64,000 nt of DNA, from assembly GCA_025041195.1 (NCBI GenBank), contig JAKCFM010000001.1, positions 1,364,001 to 1,428,000 of the forward strand, read 5' to 3'. Made by a program: the position numbers and the translations under genes. The notes beneath the pieces were generated by a model that did no database searches, was not told where the DNA came from, and saw only the letters and a program-made list of their open reading frames with translations. Numbering within the stretch: position 1 is the first letter of the stretch; each line of letters starts with the position of its first letter. The stretch comes from Halobacteriales archaeon YIM A00013 (lineage in GTDB: Archaea > Halobacteriota > Halobacteria > Halobacteriales > Haloarculaceae). Positions 17,282 through 24,461 of the stretch are shown one piece after another.

Positions 17282-17292
17282 AATGATATTAA
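17282..17292 (+). promoter_or_regulatory. TATA-like box of the GT-C-like gene
   Basis: GATATTAACC near 17284-17292 lies 20 bases before ATG 17308 and about 28 before the in-frame ATG 17317. The spacing favours a leaderless start at 17317. Confidence 0.35.
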
Positions 17293-17307
17293 CCAACCAT
17301 TCTATAG

Positions 17308-18906
17308 ATGGTTGTAATGAACCGTTCTTTTAGGCATGCCCTCCTGCCTGCGGTCGTCGGCATTTTTGTCTTTCTGCCGATCTATGGGACGTATTATCTA
17401 ACACATCCGTATCCGTCGCTCGGTGGGGGGCTGTTTCTGATGATGGGTCAGGAGATCGTATTGAACGGCTTTGCAATCCCTCAGACGGTGCCGTACTACA
17501 CGGCTGGTGGCATTCCACTGGGCTATCCGCCGCTGATGTTGACCATCGCAGGGGGCGTTGTACAGCTTGGATTTTCACCGTTTGTAGTCGCGCGTGTTAT
17601 GCCGGGCTTGTTGATGGTGTGTGCGCTCGTCGCATTCGGTGTCGCCGCGAAAACGGTGTTAGAGAGCCGGTTTCAGGCGGCCCTTGCGGTCATCATCTTT
17701 GTCACCTCACCACCAGTTCTCGAATTTACGGTGACTGCTGGTGGCACTGTTCGAGCGGCGGCAATGGTGTTGTCCTGTTCAGGCATCTACACCGCGGTTC
17801 GAATGTATCGGACCGGCGATTGGACGTGGATAATCGCAACCGCTGCCCTGTTCGGAGCGACGATACAGACGCATCCGCTGTACACCATCTTCTTCGGGAC
17901 AAACGTCGCTGCGCTGTGGCTCGGCACCGACCGGTCGCTCCGTGGGCTTGTTTCCGGTGGCGCCGTTGCTGCTGGCGGTATTCTACTTGCTGCACCGTGG
18001 TGGCTGACAATAGCCGATGTACACGGCGTCGAACTGTTTTTCACCGCATCGAGTACCCATGGCGGTGTTGGCTATTTTGACTGGTACTGGCGGCTTCTCA
18101 GTCGATCGACGGTGCCAGCCTCGCCGTGGCCAGTGGTCTCGCTTGTGGCGGCAGCAGTGCTAGTCATCAAGCGGCGACCCGCAATCCCATTCTGGCTCGT
18201 CAGTGTTGGATTCTTAACTGGGCGTGACGAGTATCTGCTCGTCATCGGCGCGATGGCAATCGCGACTGCGTTCACCGACGAACTGCTCCCACTGGTTGAC
18301 GGCGTTGGTGTTTCGAAAGCGCACGGACCGACGGGTAACCGACTGACACAATGGACGCGTAACCGCATTCGGGCGATCAGCGGCGAATCGCATGGTATTC
18401 TCACTGTGGTTGCTCTGTTCTGTCTGTTCGTCGGGACGGCATACGGTGGTGCAACCGCCATGAACTACGTCGATGGGACCCAGTCCGATCCAGCACTGCC
18501 GATGTACGTCCAGGGGTCCGATATGAAAGCAGCCGAGTGGATCAAAGGACACACACAGCAGGATGCGTCATTCGTCGTCATCGGTGACGTGGCCGAATGG
18601 TTCCCGCTCATTTCGGATCGAACGTCGCTGATCGTTCCCCAGGGTGCCGAATGGAACGGCCAGCGAACCGAGCAGATTGAACTGCGGAGCTCCATCAGCA
18701 ACTGTCGGACGACCGTCTGTCTCACGAATCAGCTAGCTGCGGCCGATCTCTCACCTGAATATATTTATCTCTCACGCGCGGGCTACCACGACGATGCATC
18801 CGCGTTTCGGTGGCAATCGCTCGGGTTCAGTCTCGAAACCGATCAGTCCTACACGATCGTCTACGAGAATGATAATGTAATCATCGCAGAACGTATTTCT
18901 GGTTGA
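17308..18906 (+). CDS. polytopic membrane protein, GT-C glycosyltransferase-like
   Basis: A 532-residue protein with about 10-12 membrane helices in the first two thirds and a hydrophilic outer domain at the end (about residues 395-532). An acidic first loop followed by a PYYTAGGIPLGYPPL motif is typical of archaeal GT-C/oligosaccharide-type membrane enzymes that use lipid-linked sugars. There is no WWDxG signature, so it is not AglB. I infer a role in surface glycan or lipid-linked sugar transfer, with moderate confidence only. The start may be ATG 17308 or 17317; the latter fits the promoter spacing. Confidence 0.6.
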   Translation: MVVMNRSFRHALLPAVVGIFVFLPIYGTYYLTHPYPSLGGGLFLMMGQEIVLNGFAIPQTVPYYTAGGIPLGYPPLMLTIAGGVVQLGFSPFVVARVMPGLLMVCALVAFGVAAKTVLESRFQAALAVIIFVTSPPVLEFTVTAGGTVRAAAMVLSCSGIYTAVRMYRTGDWTWIIATAALFGATIQTHPLYTIFFGTNVAALWLGTDRSLRGLVSGGAVAAGGILLAAPWWLTIADVHGVELFFTASSTHGGVGYFDWYWRLLSRSTVPASPWPVVSLVAAAVLVIKRRPAIPFWLVSVGFLTGRDEYLLVIGAMAIATAFTDELLPLVDGVGVSKAHGPTGNRLTQWTRNRIRAISGESHGILTVVALFCLFVGTAYGGATAMNYVDGTQSDPALPMYVQGSDMKAAEWIKGHTQQDASFVVIGDVAEWFPLISDRTSLIVPQGAEWNGQRTEQIELRSSISNCRTTVCLTNQLAAADLSPEYIYLSRAGYHDDASAFRWQSLGFSLETDQSYTIVYENDNVIIAERISG

Positions 18907-19062
18907 TGACAATCGGGAGTTCGGATTGCTATCCCAGTGAGCGTTGTCAGTATCTACCGATTTGACCGCAAGTGATATCTATTCCCCACATCATTGATAA
19001 ACAATCCAACAATTCATAAAACAGATATTTTTAAATAACATCCATTCATACAACACATTGCT

Positions 19063-20013
19063 ATGGTCCAAGAACAGTCCCGACGACGGTTTCTCCAGGT
19101 CGCAGCAGCTGGTGCAACCTCCGTTGGAATGAGCGGTGTTGCATCGCAGCACAGCCTGGCAGTGCCGGCGATCGGTGGTCCCGCGGCAGTCATCCAGACT
19201 GGTACCCTGGTGATCGACCGGACAGACCGACGGGCGTGGAATCGCGTCTCGTTCGGGACCTCGTTTGCGCTCTCACCGATCGTCATCGTACAGCCGGTCA
19301 CGGCTCGATTCGCGCCGGTGGCGGTACGGAAAGTGACTCGACGCGGCTTCGAGTTCAATTTTTCTGGCGGGCTTGACGACCAGGAGTTGCACTTTCCCCA
19401 GCGACTCAGCTACGTGGCCGTTGCGCGCGGTGAGTACACAATGACAGGAACGTCGCTCTCCGTTGCAGCCGGCTTTACGACCTGTGGTCCCACGCCATCA
19501 TCGATCACGTTCGACCGATCGTTCGACGATGTGCCAGTCGTGTTTACACAGCCACAAACGACGTCTGCTGGCGACCAGTTCCACGAGACGAGGGCGCTGA
19601 CACAGACATCACCGGCAGACCCACAGTCGTGTACAATTCGTCTCGACGGGCCGCCGTCGATCGACCCACAGACGGTCGGGTATCTCGCATTTGAACGCGG
19701 AACGGGCGTCCTCGATCCGCCCGAAGAGATTCCCGAAGAGCTGTTGAGCAGGTACGAAGTCGTCAGTACGGACCGAACGCTGACGGATTCCTGGCACTCG
19801 TTTCAGTTTCACCAGCGATACGATCAGCCAGTCGTCCTTGTCGAATCGCAGTCGAATGAGCGCGGATCGACGGCGATTACACACGTTTCAGATCTCAACA
19901 GTGGTGGTGGATCGCTGCGGATCGCGGATGGACGCCCGACGCGAGCCTCCCCAGCCCGAACGGAACGAATCGGCTATGGCGTTTTCGAGAACGAGTTCGT
20001 CCTGTTCGCTTAA
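19063..20013 (+). CDS. Tat-exported protein with repeated H-type-lectin-like domains
   Basis: A 316-residue protein beginning with a Tat signal (QSRRRFLQVAAAG). The mature part has at least two similar units of about 110-130 residues. Each has a segment like W-x-R/S-x-x-F-x-x-x-F/Y-x-x-P-V/I-V-I/L-V-Q/E (AWNRVSFGTSFALSPIVIVQ; DSWHSFQFHQRYDQPVVLVE) and ends in a strand around aromatic-G/A-V (LSYVAVARGEY, VGYLAFERG, IGYGVFENE). This resembles H-type lectin (agglutinin) domains. It is probably a cell-surface or secreted carbohydrate-binding protein. A TATA-like stretch (ATATTTTTAAATA) lies at about 19024-19036. Confidence 0.65.
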   Translation: MVQEQSRRRFLQVAAAGATSVGMSGVASQHSLAVPAIGGPAAVIQTGTLVIDRTDRRAWNRVSFGTSFALSPIVIVQPVTARFAPVAVRKVTRRGFEFNFSGGLDDQELHFPQRLSYVAVARGEYTMTGTSLSVAAGFTTCGPTPSSITFDRSFDDVPVVFTQPQTTSAGDQFHETRALTQTSPADPQSCTIRLDGPPSIDPQTVGYLAFERGTGVLDPPEEIPEELLSRYEVVSTDRTLTDSWHSFQFHQRYDQPVVLVESQSNERGSTAITHVSDLNSGGGSLRIADGRPTRASPARTERIGYGVFENEFVLFA

Positions 20014-20122
20014 GCACTCGGGGGCGAGCCTGTTCATCTGCCTGATCCATACCGTTGCCAAATCGGTAGATCCTGTAGAAACATTTGTGTGGGATGGATC
20101 GTATTAGGTGTACGTACTAGGT

Positions 20123-20446
20123 ATGGTCAATCGAAGTAACTCGCAAACGGTCGATCGGATCACAGATCTTCGAATCGACGACAAAATCAACGTTCGCTCG
20201 CTTGAAACCGGGCGAGAGGATGCGTTCATCGTTGCTGGATTCGATCTCAATATCGTCAATCACCGACCTGAAGTGACAGCACAGCTTCTGACGCCGGCAG
20301 AAGAGCCCGCACCGATAGTCGTGTTCGATACCCCGTCCGGGATTTGTCTCAGCCCGACGGACGTTCCCCAGCGCCAAGAGATAGATGCTGAGGTTATTCT
20401 CTTCGAGAGCCGTCAGCAACAGCCCCAGCAGACACAGTTCCGGTGA
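20123..20446 (+). CDS. small conserved-type protein of unknown function
   Basis: A 107-residue soluble protein starting MVNRSNSQTVDRI. A beta-rich core (RIDDKINVRSL, EDAFIVAGFDLN, PIVVFDTPSG) is followed by a Gln-rich tail (ESRQQQPQQTQ). An upstream GTG (20108) is in frame but ATG 20123 is preferred. No family recognised. It stands alone between a surface protein and a membrane protein. Confidence 0.55.
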   Translation: MVNRSNSQTVDRITDLRIDDKINVRSLETGREDAFIVAGFDLNIVNHRPEVTAQLLTPAEEPAPIVVFDTPSGICLSPTDVPQRQEIDAEVILFESRQQQPQQTQFR

Positions 20447-20472
20447 CGACTCGGATTGCGTTCCGATCGAAT

Positions 20473-20883
20473 TCAGACCAGTTGCAGTGAGTGGCTGTAC
20501 CAGAACACACTCACCGTGCCGAGCAGTGCCGTCAGAACGACTGCGAGTGGATGGTACTGAAACAGCGGATCAACCGGGAACGAGAGAATTAGCTCTGTAT
20601 CGAGCGACAAGGCCCAACTTGCCGTTATTCCGAGCGAAAAGAGCATGAGCGAGAGGCTTACTCCAGCAGCAAGGGAGGGCTCCGTGCGCTCTGTGCTTGC
20701 GGCTGCAATAACAATCGCACAACAGATCCCAAGCAAACCAGCAAGCAGGGGATCGACCGGACCAGCGCTGTAGTATAGTTCGACGGAGCTCGTATCGAGG
20801 GCCACGAACGGAAGCCCAACCCCTACAACGAGCAACAGACACCAGACCGTCGCGATGCGGGCAGCGATTTGGCGGCCAGCCAT
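20473..20883 (-). CDS. small membrane protein, 4 transmembrane segments
   Basis: A 136-residue protein with hydrophobic segments at about residues 11-29, 46-63, 72-92 and 110-130 and short loops. No recognised domain; it is of a type often seen singly in haloarchaeal genomes. It is divergent from the coiled-coil gene at 20966. Confidence 0.6.
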   Translation of the reverse strand: MAGRQIAARIATVWCLLLVVGVGLPFVALDTSSVELYYSAGPVDPLLAGLLGICCAIVIAAASTERTEPSLAAGVSLSLMLFSLGITASWALSLDTELILSFPVDPLFQYHPLAVVLTALLGTVSVFWYSHSLQLV

Positions 20884-20965
20884 AGCCTATATCCCGGGCG
20901 CTATGGCCTTACCCTTTCTGAAACTCCACCACAAAGTACAGGTTTCTACAGCTCCCCCTACGGGT

Positions 20966-21310
20966 ATGGGACTCGGTGGAACGGCAAAAAAACTCCAGCA
21001 GGTCATAAATATGGCCGAGGAGCTGTATGCTCGAATGAATGACCTTCGTGAACAGCTCCAACAGCTGCGTGAGACCGTCGAGGAGACGAACGCAACGGTG
21101 CAACAGCTCCAGCAGGAAAACGCCGAACTCCGTGCTGTCGTCGGAGCGATGGCCGAACAACAGGGGATCGATCCACAGGAAGTTGTTGCGTCTCAGCAAC
21201 GGTCTGAAGGGGCAGTCGGTGGGCATACTGATCGGACGGGGACACAGAGCAACACCAATCGCGGATCTGCACCCGGATCGTCTTCGATCGATCAGCCGCC
21301 AGATCGATGA
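20966..21310 (+). CDS. coiled-coil protein (haloarchaeal DUF5798-like)
   Basis: A 114-residue protein starting MGLGGTAKKLQQVINMAEELY. It has a long heptad-rich coiled coil (about residues 15-60; LREQLQQLRETVEET, VQQLQQENAELRAVV), then EQQGIDPQEVV and a disordered Ser/Thr/Gly-rich tail. The arrangement resembles a small family found across haloarchaea whose role is unknown. ATG 20966 is chosen because the sequence before it is not coding-like. It is convergent with the CoA-binding protein gene, with 10 bp between. Confidence 0.7.
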   Translation: MGLGGTAKKLQQVINMAEELYARMNDLREQLQQLRETVEETNATVQQLQQENAELRAVVGAMAEQQGIDPQEVVASQQRSEGAVGGHTDRTGTQSNTNRGSAPGSSSIDQPPDR

Positions 21311-21320
21311 GGCTGGCAAT

Positions 21321-21731
21321 TCACTTGAGGCGGCGGTGTTCGACCTTGAGACAGCTGTCCTGAACGAACTGTCGGCCCGATTTTCTGATCTGTCGCCCGG
21401 CTCGATCGTTTCGAATGCCAAGCTGTAGCCACACCGTGTCAACATCGCTTCGATCGAGAACTGATTCGACGATTCCACCAACCTCTGCGCTGGGCCGGAA
21501 CACGTCGACGATGTCGATCTCCTGCTCAACCGCGTCGAGGCTATCCACCGCTGAGTGGCCGAAGATTTCGTCGGCGTAGGGATTAACGGGAATCACGGTG
21601 TAGCCAGCGTCTTTCAGATAGCGCGGAATCTCGTGTGCGTCTTTCCCGGGGGTGGATGAACAGCCAACGACGGCGATCGTGTCCGCGTCAAGGATCTCGT
21701 GCAGCGTCGCATCGTCAGGGGAATCGTTCAT
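21321..21731 (-). CDS. CoA-binding domain protein (YccU-like)
   Basis: A 136-residue Rossmann-fold protein of the succinyl-CoA-ligase-alpha-like CoA-binding family. Motifs are TIAVVGCSSTPGKDAHEIPRYL at about residues 18-39, IPVNPYADEIFG, and VWLQLGIRND with RQFVQDSCLKVEH near the end. These single-domain proteins bind CoA or a related nucleotide; their physiological role is poorly defined. Length is normal. Confidence 0.8.
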   Translation of the reverse strand: MNDSPDDATLHEILDADTIAVVGCSSTPGKDAHEIPRYLKDAGYTVIPVNPYADEIFGHSAVDSLDAVEQEIDIVDVFRPSAEVGGIVESVLDRSDVDTVWLQLGIRNDRAGRQIRKSGRQFVQDSCLKVEHRRLK

Positions 21732-21775
21732 ATCTCAATTACTACGATGAGCAACAAAAAGTTGCACCTACTATC

Positions 21776-22609
21776 TCACCCAACGACCCGCCCGGCGACG
21801 AACGCACCGGCCGCCAAAAACATGCCGAGTTTTGTCGTGAGCTGTGCAGTCGTGGGGTCGCGAAAGCTGTACAGCGCACTCCCAATCAGGAGACAGTCCG
21901 CAGGAATGACGAGTAGCAGATAGGCCACCCCAAACGTACCATCGAGATAGACCAGCGGGCTCAGGGCGACGGCACCACCCATCACCACGGTTCCAATCAC
22001 GAGTGCGCGTCGAACGCCAACGGCGATCGGGAGCGTGTACAGTCCTTCCTCGCGGTCGCCTTCGATGTCCTCTACGTCCTTGATGATCTCCCGGGTCAGG
22101 GTTGTGAGCCCCGCCAGCAGTCCCAGTACGGCGACCGGTGCGAGGATATCACTGCCGACGGCTGCGCCACCGAATAGAAACGTCGATCCACCGAGTCCGG
22201 CCACCACCACGTTTCCGACGCCGGGTAGGCCTTTGAACAGTTTCGTGTAAGCCACCAGCGCGAGGAGATCGATCGTCGCTATTGCGATTGCCGTCAGTGG
22301 GAGGGTCAACGCCAGCACGATCGCGAGACAGAACAGGATCACACTGCTCCACAGCGCCTGTTGTGGCGTGACTGCGCCCCGCGGAATCGGTCGCTCTGGG
22401 TCGTTGATCGCATCGATCTCCCGGTCGAAGTAGTCGTTGATCGTGTTGCCAGCCCCAGCCGCCAGCACGGTTGCGAGCCCGGCCGCAATGGCGGCCGTCG
22501 GATGCACCCCGAGTCCGCCAGCGACGTACGCGCCGATGAGCGTGAGAATGCCGCCGACGATTGCGTTCATCGGGCGCGTCAGTTCCACCACGCCTCGAAC
22601 GGTTTCCAT
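21776..22609 (-). CDS. digeranylgeranylglyceryl phosphate synthase-type UbiA prenyltransferase
   Basis: A 277-residue integral membrane protein of the UbiA superfamily. The first aspartate-rich motif is NDYFDREIDAINDPERPIPRG (about residues 59-79) and the second is around KDVEDIEGDREEGL. In archaea, family members of this type attach the second geranylgeranyl chain to geranylgeranylglyceryl phosphate, a core step of archaeal lipid synthesis. Other UbiA members make quinones or heme O, but the length and the IPRG motif fit the lipid enzyme. Confidence 0.82.
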   Translation of the reverse strand: METVRGVVELTRPMNAIVGGILTLIGAYVAGGLGVHPTAAIAAGLATVLAAGAGNTINDYFDREIDAINDPERPIPRGAVTPQQALWSSVILFCLAIVLALTLPLTAIAIATIDLLALVAYTKLFKGLPGVGNVVVAGLGGSTFLFGGAAVGSDILAPVAVLGLLAGLTTLTREIIKDVEDIEGDREEGLYTLPIAVGVRRALVIGTVVMGGAVALSPLVYLDGTFGVAYLLLVIPADCLLIGSALYSFRDPTTAQLTTKLGMFLAAGAFVAGRVVG

Positions 22610-22691
22610 AGATGGTCCTACCGGAGGAGCGAAATAAGTACCCCGAATACAATAGACAGACTTAAATTAGTCCGCTTATTCCGAAGGAGTA

Positions 22692-22768
22692 GGGCGCTTA
22701 GCTCAGCCTGGACTTAGAGTGCTTGGCTTCGGACCAAGTTGTCGGGGGTTCAAATCCCTCAGCGCCCG
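22692..22768 (+). tRNA. tRNA-Arg (anticodon TCG)
   Basis: A full cloverleaf is visible. The acceptor stem GGGCGCT pairs with AGCGCCC (22761-22767), with discriminator G at 22768. The D arm is GCTC/GAGT, and the anticodon arm CTTGG/CCAAG has loop CTTCGGA, giving anticodon TCG. The T arm is GGGGG TTCAAAT CCCTC. Anticodon TCG decodes CGA (Arg). No CCA is encoded and there is no intron. The last 21 bases recur twice downstream. Confidence 0.93.
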
Positions 22769-22960
22769 TGGAGCGAGGAACGCAGTGAGGAGCGAACTGG
22801 CACTGCGGGATTTGAAGTAAGGAGCGGCTTTGCTACGATTGTAGTTCAAATCCCTCAGCGCCCGTGGAGCGAGGAACGCAGTGAGGAGCGAACTGGCACT
22901 GCTGGATTTGAAGTAAGGAGCAGCTCTGCTGCGACTGTAGTTCAAATCCCTCAGCGCCCG
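22748..22960 (+). repeat. tandem 96-bp repeat carrying the tRNA-Arg 3' end
   Basis: The terminal 21 bases of the tRNA (22748-22768) recur exactly at 22844-22864 and 22940-22960, with a period of exactly 96 bp. The two intervening 96-bp units differ at about five positions. Each unit also carries an inverted copy of the T-arm sequence (GGATTTGAA at about 22808-22817 and 22904-22912) that could pair with the following TTCAAATCC. The layout looks like multiple att sites left by repeated integration or recombination at the tRNA gene, followed by tandem duplication. Confidence 0.8.
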
Positions 22961-23219
22961 TCCGATTTTCGAACAGTTCAATTCCAACAGCAGTTGGTGC
23001 TGTCGTGCGGTTTGCTACATCCAATGTCGGTAGTACGGAGCTTCATCAATGCGTCTGTTGTCTCTGCGATTCATTCAGACAGGATCGGTAGCAGTTTTCA
23101 CTGCATGAGCTGGACAGACGCACAAGAGATGCAGCTCGGCCCGTGGAGTACGACCCACACTGTAACACTACTCGAAACTTGGTTATAAATCAGTTTCGCG
23201 CCATGTTACAGCATGGGTG
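22961..23219. other. intergenic region downstream of tRNA repeats
   Basis: No convincing gene. A TATA-like GGTTATAAATC lies at about 23181-23191, roughly 30 bases before the small HTH gene that follows. Confidence 0.4.
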
Positions 23220-23399
23220 ATGACGACACGGTACTACCGTGGACTCGAAGTGCTCTACGCGCTTGATGAACCGAAGACAGTCGAGAAATTGTCGACAGCC
23301 CTTGAACTTGATATTGAGGAGTGTGCTGATCGAGTGACGTATCTGGAGGTGTTCGATCGAGTCTCCAAGGTCGGAGAGACGGTCTATTTAGCGAAGTAG
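23220..23399 (+). CDS. small winged-helix-like protein
   Basis: A 59-residue protein (ATG 23220; an adjacent GTG at 23217 is also possible). TVEKLSTALELDIEECADRVTYLE resembles a helix-turn-helix and is followed by a short wing (VSKVGETVYLAK). A TATA-like TTATAAATC about 30 bases upstream supports a leaderless gene. It may be a transcription factor or a protein-interaction HTH. Too short for firm assignment. Confidence 0.5.
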   Translation: MTTRYYRGLEVLYALDEPKTVEKLSTALELDIEECADRVTYLEVFDRVSKVGETVYLAK

Positions 23400-23626
23400 G
23401 GTCCGATGCGACGACGGATCAGAGGAGAATCGTCCACAGCAGATGGTTTCAGTAATATAGAGTCACCATCCGGGATCTACGCCAGCTCCTGTAATCAATT
23501 TTGAACGAGATCAACCATCGTATTTGATCACGGCTGCAGTGGCTTCGCCCGTAATGAATGCCTCACCGATCCCTGTACGGCAGTAGTTCGATAGCGATCC
23601 AACCCACCGCTCGCCGAACAGTCCAG

Positions 23627-23638
23627 AATATTTATATC
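23627..23638 (+). promoter_or_regulatory. TATA-like box of the H-NOX operon
   Basis: TTTATAT at 23631-23637 is centred 28 bases before ATG 23662, the start of a 37-codon frame whose stop overlaps the H-NOX start. The spacing fits a leaderless transcript that begins at 23662 and not at the H-NOX gene itself. Confidence 0.5.
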
Positions 23639-23661
23639 AGATGGTTTCACAATGTGGAGCC

Positions 23662-23775
23662 ATGTCCACTCAGCGCCGACCACGGGTTGACCAGTCGTTA
23701 CGATGGACTGTGCCGGACGCCACCAGCAGCCTGTCTCGCCCAACATGGGAACTGGCTCTCACAGCGAGCGTCTGA
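23662..23775 (+). CDS. 37-residue leader ORF coupled to the H-NOX gene
   Basis: ATG 23662 opens a 37-codon frame (MSTQRRPRVDQSLRW...) that ends with TGA at 23773-23775, overlapping the H-NOX ATG at 23775 (TGATG). It starts 28 bases after a TATA-like box. The peptide is basic at its N-terminus with several Trp and Ser residues and has no recognised domain. It may be a small protein or serve only to bring ribosomes to the overlapping start. Confidence 0.4.
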   Translation: MSTQRRPRVDQSLRWTVPDATSSLSRPTWELALTASV

Positions 23776-24326
23776 TGCACGGAATCGTTCTGAAAGGGTT
23801 CAAGGATTTCGTGATTGAGCGGTTTGACCGTGAGACCTGGCGCGCAATCCAGGCGGATGCGGGCCTTGAGGGAAAACTCTACGTCCCAGTGACGGAGTAT
23901 CCGGACGATGAGGTCAGAGCGTTGCTCAAGGCTGCCGTTTCAATCAGCAACACGCCCGCTAACGAACTTCTCGAAGCGTTTGGTGAGTTTCTGCTCCCAT
24001 CGTTGCTCGAAACCTACGGCGTGCACGTTGATGACCAGTGGAGTGCGCTCGAACTCATCGCCAACGTCGAGGAGTATATCCACACCTCGCTCCGCGCGAA
24101 AGCCGTCGCCGCGTACACGCCACCGCAGCTCCAATCCGACTGGATTGACGACTCGAACGTCCGAATCGTCTATCGCTCAGAACGGACGCTTTGTGCGTTC
24201 GCGCGCGGATTGATCAGTGGCATCGGAACCCATCGCGGAGAACAACTCACTATCGAGGAACGGGCGTGTATGCACAACGGTGACCCACAGTGTGTGCTCG
24301 TCGTCAGCCGACGCCACACGCCCTGA
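23775..24326 (+). CDS. H-NOX (heme-NO/O2-binding) sensor protein
   Basis: A 183-residue stand-alone heme sensor. MHGIVLKGFKDFV matches the H-NOX start. The proximal heme ligand is His103 (EEYIHTSLR), and Tyr133-x-Ser135-x-Arg137 (YRSER) is the invariant propionate-binding motif. A proline pair at 116-117 sits where the heme-distorting proline lies in known H-NOX proteins, and the His-to-YxSxR spacing agrees with the family. Such proteins bind NO, and some also O2. Neighbouring chemotaxis genes suggest it reports gas levels to the transducer or CheA. ATG 23745 is an alternative start; 23775 matches the family. Confidence 0.85.
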   Translation: MHGIVLKGFKDFVIERFDRETWRAIQADAGLEGKLYVPVTEYPDDEVRALLKAAVSISNTPANELLEAFGEFLLPSLLETYGVHVDDQWSALELIANVEEYIHTSLRAKAVAAYTPPQLQSDWIDDSNVRIVYRSERTLCAFARGLISGIGTHRGEQLTIEERACMHNGDPQCVLVVSRRHTP

Positions 24327-24424
24327 TCGGTCGCCAAGTGGCCGAATCGAACCCACAGATATTCCAAGTTCTAAGAAGTACAATTTGATTAAAATTATTC
24401 TCACTTAATGTAAAGATGTGACAA

Positions 24425-24434
24425 GGTTTATAAC
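24425..24434 (+). promoter_or_regulatory. TATA-like box of the chemotaxis operon
   Basis: TTTATAA at 24427-24433 predicts initiation near 24456. This is downstream of ATG 24447 and 6 bases before ATG 24462, so it decides for the latter as the transducer start. It also implies that the chemotaxis operon can be transcribed separately from the H-NOX gene. Confidence 0.5.
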
Positions 24435-24461
24435 ACATCGTTGTGAATGCTCCTTCCAATC

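Noticed and set aside
17308-18906. Oligosaccharyltransferase AglB
   Set aside because: Size and topology are partly similar, but the WWDxG catalytic signature is absent.
22748-22960. CRISPR array
   Set aside because: Only two full 96-bp units plus a partial copy, units nearly identical throughout with no unique spacers, and the repeat is a tRNA end.
22739-23188. 149-codon frame with internal amino-acid repeats over the tRNA end
   Set aside because: The repeats in the translation come from the duplicated tRNA 3' end and the 96-bp DNA repeat, and the frame starts inside the tRNA.
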